Source: Megascapheus bottae (Eukaryota > Chordata > Mammalia > Rodentia > Geomyidae). Taken from it: 64,000 nt of DNA. Under the pieces are notes generated by a model that was given only the letters and a program-made list of their open reading frames with translations, had not been told where the DNA came from and did not search any database. The first letter of the stretch is position 1. Every line of letters starts with the position of its first letter. Shown here piece by piece: positions 56,986 through 64,000 of the stretch. The stretch spans positions 8,526,106 through 8,590,105 of the forward strand of contig JANJXV010000024.1 of assembly GCA_024803745.1 (NCBI GenBank). Reading direction: 5' to 3'. The position numbers and the translations under genes are program-made.

Positions 56986-58212
56986 CTTGGTTTTGTTTTT
57001 TGGTTTTGTTTTTTTCTTACAAGAACACGTTCTAAATATTTTCTCATTGCCTTACAACCCAGATTAATCTTTAAAATTTCCCTTCCCATGATTATCTTAA
57101 AAGAGAGTTATTGATTAAGTTCCCAGAAAAAGCCATATGAAAAAATGGAGTTTGATAGATGAAGTCAAAGCTACAAGGCCAAAGAAATGATTGAAGTTCG
57201 ATAGCTCTTAGTATTATCTAGATAGTACTTACACAAGTTCTAAGGTTCAGAGTCATATTATTTTCCCTTAGACATATCAACTGTGGCATAATCTCACTAG
57301 ATAGAATAAGAAGTAATTTGTGTGTGGATTGATAATTAAGCTCAAAGTTTCTGTCTGTTGAATCAGTTTATGACATGTAGAATCCTTCTGGAAAAAGGAC
57401 ATTTACATAGGGGGAAAAAGGAAATGTGAATTTTACATGGATAGTACACTGGTTACACAGGACATTTCAAAACATCATAATATGTGTAAAAGTAACCATT
57501 ATAATTTCTAAACCTTCCCTTCTCCTGCACCGGCAGGATGAGGTCATGTGATTTCTGATTGTAAAAGTTTTGTACACCTGTACAAGTTCAACTCATAAGA
57601 TCACAATATTTAAATATTAAAATAGAGTATAGCATTGGGGTAAACTAATAATATCTAAGGAATGAAAAAAACAGTCTTTGATGATCACCAAATGCCTTGC
57701 ATTTTCCACATTTTAAATGGTTATTGTAGAGAAAATGTGCTTATTCCCAGCTATTGCTTTGAATAAGAATTTAGTTAGATCCACCATGTAATTTGTTGCT
57801 TCCTTAAGTCTCCTAATGCACCAGGCACTCCACTCCCTTTTTTCTCCTTTCCTTTTTAATTATCAAGAAAACTAAATTGTTTATGTTATACTCTGGACTT
57901 TGTCTTCATATTCTCTGTTGTCATTCAACATGCTCCAATTCTGAATTAATAAGTAATCCATACTTATTAAATGTTTAGTTACATCTAAAAGGTTGAAGAA
58001 AAATCAGGGTTCATTTTTTTCCTCAAGAGCATTTCACAGGTGTGGCTCTGCCATTCTTTGAAAGGCACACATTACCCAGTATTGTCACATTTTGTCATTA
58101 TCAGTGATAAGCATTGCCTCATTCAGTAATTCATTAATAGTTGTATCAAAGTCTTTAGTGCTACTATTTCATTTTTATTTGTTAAATAGAACACTTTTAT
58201 AGAAAGAAATAC
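56986..58212. other. AT-rich unique intergenic DNA
   Basis: No gene or recognised repeat seen. Confidence 0.4.
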
Positions 58213-58300
58213 CTCATGGTTGACGGTATGGCTCAGTAGAATCTCACTATGCTAGCAAATGTAAAGCCCTAGGTCAAAATCTCAGTAACACAGAAGAACA
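58213..58300 (+). mobile_element. ID-like tRNA-derived SINE monomer
   Basis: GACGGTATGGCTCAGTAGAA, CTATGCTAGCAAATGTAAAG and CCCTAGGTCAAAATCTCAGT AAC follow the ID-type order (A box TGGCTCAGTAG, decayed B box). It has no Geo half. Confidence 0.6.
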
Positions 58301-58357
58301 ACAAGAAATTCTGAGTTTCTGCATGAGTAACAACAAGATGAAATTCTGAGTTTCTGC

Positions 58358-59640
58358 CTGGCAAAGGACATGGCTAGCCAGATAAACAAAGAGCCCACAG
58401 ATTAGGAGAGCTTCTTTAGCCATACGACAGAAAAGGGCCTTATCTATAATATACTTAGAGCTCAAAAAATTAAATCCCCCCAAAACAAATCCTCAAAAAA
58501 ACAACTATCCCATTAACAAATGGGCTAAAGACTTAAAGAGAGACTTCTCTGAAGAGGAAATAAAGCCAAGAAGAAATGCTCAGTATATCTGGGCATAAAA
58601 GAAATGCAAATCAAAACAATTTGAGATTCCACCTTACCCCAGTTGGAATAGCCATTTAATAACAACGGATGTTGGTGGGGATGTGGCCAAAAGGGAACAT
58701 TACTACACTGTTGGTGGGTGTATAAACTTGTATAAGCAGTATGGAGGTTCCTCAAAAGACTGAACATAGAGCTCTCCTATGACACAACAATCCCATTCAT
58801 TCCTGGCATTTACCCAAATGATCACAAGCAGGGCCATACTAAGCTAAAGCTACCAGCACAACCATGTTCATTACTGCATTATTCACCATAGCTAAGCTAT
58901 AGAACCAACCCAAGCCAGGTACAGTGGCTCATGCTCGTAATCATAGTCTGAGATCTAAGGATCTTGGATGAAAGCCAGCCCAGGCAGTAAAGTCCATGAG
59001 ACTCATCTCCATTAACCACCAGAAAACCAGAAGTGGTGCTGTGGCTCAAAGGGGTAGGGCGGTAGCCTTGAGCTGAAAAGTTCAGTGACAACACCCAGGC
59101 CCAGATTTTAAGTCCCATGATTGACAAAAAAAGAAAGAAAGTATGACATTGAAATACCTGGAAAAAATTATATTAAATGAAGGAAGCTAGGCCCAAGAGA
59201 ATGAGGGTTGCAGGGGCTCCATCATTTGTAATATGTAGAATATATCTATGATATTCTTAGAGGGGATCTCAATAGCTCACTAGTTAATTGCATAGGATCA
59301 TCTATAATGAACTCCAAGAATTCAAAACAAGGTTCTATGTCCTGTATGCAGTTATTTCTATTTTTTTTTCTGTTTTAGTTTTCTGTACGCTTTGTCTTGA
59401 TCCATGGAAGGTAATCTGATTCATGGGAGGTAAAGGGAATCACAGAAACAGCAGGACAGAGGATGAACTAATGCATCAATGACACTCACTAGACACTGTG
59501 TTGGAATTGAACTTTATAACTGGTGGGGGGGATAGGGGAGAGGAGACAATGGAAAGAAAATAAGGAAGAAGATAATAGTGTTTAAAAAGAAATTTGATCA
59601 ATACCTTCTTTTGTAACTGTAACCTCCCAGTGTATCAAAC
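58358..59640 (+). mobile_element. L1 ORF2 3' part and 3' UTR, split by a SINE
   Basis: 58358-58913 covers the ORF2 3' region (AACAAATGGGCTAAAGACTT, CATAAAAGAAATGCAAATCA, GATGTTGGTGGGGATGTGGC, CAGTATGGAGGTTCCTCAAA) and 59132-59640 continues into the 3' UTR with a different 3' end from the younger local copies. Stops and frameshifts are frequent. About 90 bases of ORF2 expected between the halves are missing at the SINE insertion. Confidence 0.88.
58914..59131 (+). mobile_element. B1-Geo SINE inserted in L1
   Basis: AAGCCAGGTACAGTGGCTCA opens B1, which lacks about 15 bases (CATAGTCTGAGATC joins early). Geo is standard, ending CATGATTGAC with an A/G tail. No target duplication is visible. Confidence 0.94.
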
Positions 59641-59659
59641 TTACCATAAAGATATTTTT

Positions 59660-59985
59660 AAATGGTTAACTCATGATACAAATGTAATAGAAAAAGCAGA
59701 CTAAATTATTATTTCCTTCCTTTAGTGTATAACAATGGCAAATTAAGTGTATTTTAGCTATAAGACTATTTTATACTGATGAAAATTTACATTACAAGCT
59801 AGGAATGCTTTTAAAGCCCATGTACTATATGAAGTTCTTGCTCTTTTTACATTGCCAGTCTGCTCCAAATTGATAAAAGATGAATAAAAGGAAAAAATAA
59901 AGCATGGGATAGATGTTATAGCCATATTTTTCATTATTAAAGAACTGATTAAATTTGAGAGGTAAGGCCTTTAAATAAAATTAAA
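59660..59985. other. AT-rich unique DNA
   Basis: Nothing recognisable seen. Confidence 0.4.
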
Positions 59986-59988
59986 GAA

Positions 59989-60250
59989 GTTGAGCATAGT
60001 AGCTCATATCTGTAAACCTAGCTAGTCAAGAATAAGAAATTGAAAGAATTACGGCTCTAAGCCAACTCTGGGGAAAAGTTAGTGAAATAACCTTTCCTTC
60101 TCCCATCTCAAACAATATTTGGATGTGTTGGTATTTGCCTACTATCTCAGCAATATTGGAGGCTTAAATAGGAAGATTATGGCCAGGCGTATACATGTGA
60201 CCCATGTCCAAAACAACTAAAGCAAAAATGCCTGAGACATGACTCAATAC
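59989..60250 (+). mobile_element. Decayed B1-type SINE pair
   Basis: GAGCATAGTAGCTCATATCT GTAAACCTAGCTAG, then a second B1-like start at about 60120 (GATGTGTTGGTATTTGCCTA, AATATTGGAGGCTTAAATAG GAAG). Both strongly diverged. Confidence 0.45.
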
Positions 60251-60438
60251 GCATGTACTTAAAGATAAGAAATAAATTCAACTAAAAGTAAGGAGGATCA
60301 TTAGTGATTGTTAAGTTTGCAGAATCACAAGAGTTATTTAAAATAGAAGAAGGAGCAGGAGATAGGTCAGAGCAACAAGAAATGAGACATACTCAATTCA
60401 CTATTGCTAGTTTTAGAGGTGAAGAAAGTGGACCACAA

Positions 60439-60790
60439 AAATGAAAGGATCTCTAGAATATGGAAACAAGAGCTTTATCTTGTGTGATTGCTATTCTTAA
60501 TGTACTATGTTATTTCTCTTCTATTTTTTTGTCCTTTTGTTAATCTTGTGTTACAGTATCTGACTTTGTTACCTGGTATATTGTATATACGTTTATTTGT
60601 TTATTTGAAATAGGAAAGGGAAGGGGAAAACAAGATGATTGGGAGGGAATTGGGGGAGAGAAATCGGAAGAAAAACTCACGAAGGGGTATCAGTGTGTGA
60701 GAAGTAATGCACCTACTACCTGGCGAATGTAACTGTAACCTCTTGATACTTTACCCCAACAATAAAAAAGAGAAATCTGAAAAAAAAATT
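60439..60790 (+). mobile_element. 5'-truncated L1 3' UTR
   Basis: About 350 bp (TGAAAGGATCTCTAGAATAT, GTATATTGTATATACG, GGAAGGGGAAAACAAGATGA, AATGCACCTACTACCTGGCG) with an A-rich end. Flanked by AGAAAGTGGACCACAA (60423-60438) and AGAAAGTGGACTACAA (60793-60808). Confidence 0.93.
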
Positions 60791-60887
60791 ATAGAAAGTG
60801 GACTACAAGCCAATGGATGTATGCAGATTCCAATAAGTAGAGAAAGTTTGTACATTCTCCCCTAGTGACTCTAAAAGCACACCAACC

Positions 60888-61081
60888 TTGATTGTCTTTT
60901 CCAGTCCTGGGGCGTGGAACTCATGGCCCCAGTGCTTTCCTGGGGCTTTCTCAAGGCTAGAGCTCTACCACTTGAGCCACAGCATAACTTCGGGCCTTTT
61001 TTCCCCTGTGTATGTGGTACAGAAGAATCGAACCTAGGTCTTTGTGCAAGCACTCTAACATTAGGCTAAACTCCAAGCCCA
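60888..61081 (-). mobile_element. IDL-Geo SINE
   Basis: Complement of Geo (CTCAAGGCTAGAGCTCTACC, ACTTGAGCCACAGC) and of the tRNA-like monomer (ATGTGGTACAGAAGAATCGA ACC, GGCTAAACTCCAAGCCC). B box shows one change. Confidence 0.94.
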
Positions 61082-61268
61082 CAAGCTTGATTTTTAAATC
61101 AGTATGCTCAGTGTTGGCTTCTATGGAATTGCAAGTGATTTAAGACACAAGGTTGCAGTAATTTGGTACAGCAGCTATAGAAAAACATCCTTCTTGCTCA
61201 TGTAACTGTCTGTATCACTTTTGTGTTTGTGTAATTGTAATCAAGTATCTTATCATCTGGATATTTGA
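61082..61268. other. Unique intergenic DNA
   Basis: Nothing recognisable seen. Confidence 0.4.
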
Positions 61269-61269
61269 T

Positions 61270-61925
61270 CTTTAGTTGTCATGTCACAAAACATGAATAT
61301 AATGCATCTTGATCTCCTTCAACTGCCCCATCCCTTTAGATTCACCCCTTCCCTGATGTTTCTTAATATTATGGTATACAAAATGAATTCTTATTTAGAC
61401 TCACTTTTTTGTCTACCTCTCTCCCCTTACCTCAACCCCCCCCCTTGCAAGTACCCATTTCTTAGTGCTTATTTTCTTGGGCTTTGACTTAATTAAATCT
61501 CCATTGTGTCTATTGTAATTCAGTTGATTCATTTGTAACTAATTGCATACCCCCCAGCACATTTACTTACAGATTTATAGCTACATTCTATCTACCAATA
61601 ATGAGAGAATCCTTGCAACCTTTATTTCTCTAACTGTGGCTTAGTTCACTTGGTATAATTCTTTCTAAGTCCTTCTGTTTCCTTAAGAATGATAAAATGA
61701 CATTTTTGGTAATGGATGAGTAGAATTATATTGCATATATATATACACCATATTTTCTTAATTCATGGGCTGATTAAATCTCTTGTCTAGGGTGAAAGGT
61801 GCTCAATGAACATGGCTGTCCTGGTGGTTTTATTGTATAACCTTGTTTGTGTCCTATTGGAGTGGAATTGCTGGGTATTTCTGTGTTCTGTATTTTGAGA
61901 AATCTCTGTGCTGCTTTCCACAGGC
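61270..61925 (-). mobile_element. Old L1 3' end (one arm of an inverted L1)
   Basis: The complement carries ORF2 C-terminal-type sequence at its right end (AATTGCTGGGTATTTCTGTG, GAGAAATCTCTGTGCTGCTT TCCACAGG) and 3' UTR at the left (ATATAATGCATCTTGATCTC, CAACTGCCCCATCCC). It joins a plus-strand ORF2 fragment at about 61925. Confidence 0.8.
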
Positions 61926-62766
61926 CTATACCACCTAATATTGAACAGGGGAGTCAGAAACATAGGCTGGAAGAAAAACAGCCTCTTCAGGAAATGCTGC
62001 TGGCAAAATTGGATATGCATATGCAGAAAACTGAACCTAGATCCTTATATATCCATTTGCACCAACATCAGTCCAAAATGGATCAAATTCTTACTGTGAA
62101 ACTGGAAAACCTGAAACTATAACAGGATGGAGAATGGAAAATTCTAAGATTCTTGGGCACAGACCAAACTCCCTATATTAAGATTCAAGACTATATCAAA
62201 TTAATATAAGACTTGATAAGTGGGATTTCATCATACTCAAAGGTCTCTTCATGACAAAGGCTATAGCTAACAAGCTAAAAAGAAAGCTTACAGAATGGGA
62301 CTAGATTTTTAGCAGATTTACATCAGACAAGAGCCTACTATCCAAAATATGCTTGAGCTCAAAAAGTTATTCTCAGGCCAGGAGTTTGGCCTAGTGGTAG
62401 AGTGCTTGCCTAGCATGCATGAAAACCCGGTTCAATTCCTAAGTACCACATACACAGGAAAAAAGAATGGAAATGGTGCTGTTGCTCATGTGGTAGAGCT
62501 GTAGACTTCAGAAAGCCCAAGGACAGAGCTCAAGCCCTGAGATCATGCTCCAGGAATGGCAAAAAAAAAAAGTTAAGCTTTCAAAATTTAAGCCCCCAAA
62601 GAAAACAACAGCCCAATTAATAAATTGGCTAAGGGCATAAAGAGAAACTTCTCTGAAGTAAAAATAACCAACAGATATCTCTGGACATAAAGGAAATGCA
62701 AATCAAACACCACTAGATTCCACCTCACCACAGTTAGAATGGCCAAAAATCAAGAAAACAATAAAC
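61926..62766 (+). mobile_element. L1 ORF2 fragment (other arm of an inverted L1), split by IDL-Geo
   Basis: Sense ORF2 sequence: GCAAAATTGGATATGCATAT GCAG, CAAAATGGATCAAATTCTTA, then after the SINE AACAACAGCCCAATTAATAA ATTGG, GGAAATGCAAATCAAACACC and CACCACAGTTAGAATGGCC. This lies upstream of the L1 part present in the minus-strand arm. Frames are broken. Confidence 0.85.
62377..62572 (+). mobile_element. IDL-Geo SINE inserted in L1
   Basis: GGCCAGGAGTTTGGCCTAGT with A box TGGCCTAGTGG intact; B box altered (GGTTCAATTCC). Geo has GTTGCTCATGTGGTAGAGCT. The flanks AAAAAGTTATTCTCA and AAAAAGTTAAGCTTT share AAAAAGTTA, a likely partial target duplication. Confidence 0.94.
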
Positions 62767-62889
62767 AATGCATTCTTAACTTCATTCTCATACCTTCCTC
62801 CCTACATTCTTCTATTGTTCTCCATATAAACTGCTTTGCTAAAATGCAAAACATTAACTATGTAATCTAAAAGTTACATAAGTACAAAT

Positions 62890-63092
62890 GTGAGAATTTT
62901 GAAAGGGGTGACAGTGATCAAGATGCACAGTATTCATAAACTGCTTTGGTGAATGCCAACTCGTTTGGAAAACAACTTAAAATAATAAAAAAATATTTTT
63001 ATAAAATACTTAAAAACAAAAGTTAGCAAATGCTCATAAGGACGCAGCCGAAAGGAAATTGTAATACACTGTTGATTGGAATGTAAGCCTGA
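62890..63092 (+). mobile_element. Scrambled L1 fragments
   Basis: 62890-62950 resembles an old L1 3' UTR (GGGGTGACAGTGATCAAGAT GCAC). 63020-63092 resembles ORF2 (AATGCTCATAAGGACGCAGC, ACACTGTTGATTGGAATGTA). Their order is reversed relative to a normal L1. Confidence 0.5.
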
Positions 63093-63223
63093 ACATCTGG
63101 ATTTAAATTTCTGCTCTGCTGATTCCAAGTTGTATGACCTCAAATAGTTAAAAGAACTCAGAACCAAACTTCTGGTTAGGTTATCTGCCCGTGAGATTTC
63201 TCTTTGCTCATAGCACCTCTCCT

Positions 63224-63275
63224 TCAAGGTAGTAACATAATTATAATTGTCAAGGTAGTAACATAATTATAATTG
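63224..63275. repeat. Perfect 26-bp tandem duplication
   Basis: Two identical 26-bp units starting TCAAGGTAGTAACATAATTA, at 63224-63249 and 63250-63275, with no divergence. Confidence 0.95.
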
Positions 63276-63866
63276 CATGACTAATTAAGTGCTTAATTCA
63301 AAGTCCAGAGAATGGTCTCCCTGAGAGAAGGAGCCCTGTACGAAACTATTTAAAAAATTTGCCAACTGAATATGTTTCAGTAAATTTACTACTTCTGAGA
63401 TATCAATATTCCAAATACAAAAAGCTTTTACTTAACTAATATACTATAAGAACTTACAGAACTTTTGCTGAAGAAATTTCCTAATATCTTGTCTTGTGCT
63501 CTTTTCCCTTTGCTTTCCTGGTGAGGAAAATCATTTGTTTCTCTAGAGTGAATCTGGGAGTGTATATACGGCATCCTAAAGCCTCACTAGACTCCAGAGG
63601 AGCCTTGGGTCAGATATTTATGGCAACAGGTAAACAAAGCATAAATCTAGTGTGATAAGCTTTGGAGATCTGATGTAGGCTTGTCAACCAAAAGAACATC
63701 CATTAATTTACACTAAGAAATATGTTAGAAAAGCATTTTTTATACTAGATTACACTTTGTTTCTACACTTTCCCTTTTCAAATTGAAGAACAAAACAACT
63801 TATGTACGAAATAAAAAGCATATGTACAGGATGTTTTAAAATACAGTCTTTTTAAATGTTCTTACT
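63276..63866. other. AT-rich unique DNA
   Basis: No gene or recognised repeat seen. Confidence 0.4.
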
Positions 63867-63867
63867 T

Positions 63868-63985
63868 TTTTAAATTAATTTTATTGTCAAGGTTATGTAC
63901 AGAGGTTACAGTTAACATACATAAAGTAGTGAGTACATTTCTTCTTAAGCATTGTTACCCTCTATCACATTTTTAACTGTTCAAA
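63868..63985 (-). mobile_element. Old L1 3' UTR tail
   Basis: TAATTTTATTGTCAAGGTTA, GTACAGAGGTTACAGTTAAC and GTAGTGAGTACATTTCTTC, then TTGTTACCCTCTATCACATT TTT, match the complement of the local L1 3' end, strongly diverged. It may run past the window edge. Confidence 0.7.
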
Positions 63986-64000
63986 GGACTTTAGAAAATA

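Overview
The window is mammalian nuclear DNA, almost certainly from a rodent of the superfamily Geomyoidea (kangaroo rats, pocket mice, pocket gophers). The main clue is a dense population of dimeric SINEs whose left half resembles tRNA-Ala/ID sequence and whose right half is the 'Geo' monomer. From memory this matches the IDL-Geo family, reported only from Geomyoidea. A second SINE family joins a B1/Alu-like (7SL-derived) left half to the same Geo right half; it is called 'B1-Geo' here as a descriptive label. L1 3' ends, MaLR LTRs, MIR and L2 fragments, long microsatellites and AT-rich unique DNA complete the mammalian picture. Nothing bacterial, viral or plasmid-like is present.

Only one protein-coding segment can be supported: the first coding exon of Slc13a1 (sodium/sulfate cotransporter NaS1) on the minus strand at 424-522. 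It ends in a phase-0 GT splice donor. Positions 1-423 are therefore the start of intron 1, and the DNA just to the right of 522 is the 5' UTR and promoter. All remaining sequence (about 63 kb) lies upstream of the gene. In human the next gene on that side is IQUB, but no IQUB exon was recognised, so this appears to be intergenic DNA.

Layout: 0.4-0.7 kb, exon 1 and promoter. 0.7-10 kb, old L1 ends, the first SINEs, a MaLR LTR and several microsatellites. 10-16 kb, two L1 insertions of about 0.8 kb, IDL-Geo copies and a 200-bp TTC/TCC tract. 16-25 kb, nested SINEs, MIR, a MaLR LTR and about 1.1 kb of L2. 25-34 kb, MIR, a GA tract, five SINEs and a 540-bp polypurine block. 34-45 kb, more SINEs including a rare subfamily with an internally duplicated Geo half, a MaLR LTR, and a minus-strand L1. 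45-55 kb, sparse older DNA. 55-64 kb, L1 tails, an intact solo ERVK-type LTR with a perfect 6-bp target duplication, an L1 interrupted by a SINE, and a probable twin-primed inverted L1.

I see no cooperating gene system and no evidence for an undescribed one. The most interesting content is retrotransposition history: a module shared between two SINE families, a SINE subfamily with a duplicated module, a recurrent L1 truncation point, a snap-back palindrome at an L1 junction, and microsatellites growing from SINE tails. Many short open reading frames exist but all lie in repeats, simple sequence or unremarkable AT-rich DNA. Family names and repeat boundaries were assigned by eye and are approximate to about 5-20 bp, except where a target-site duplication fixes them.
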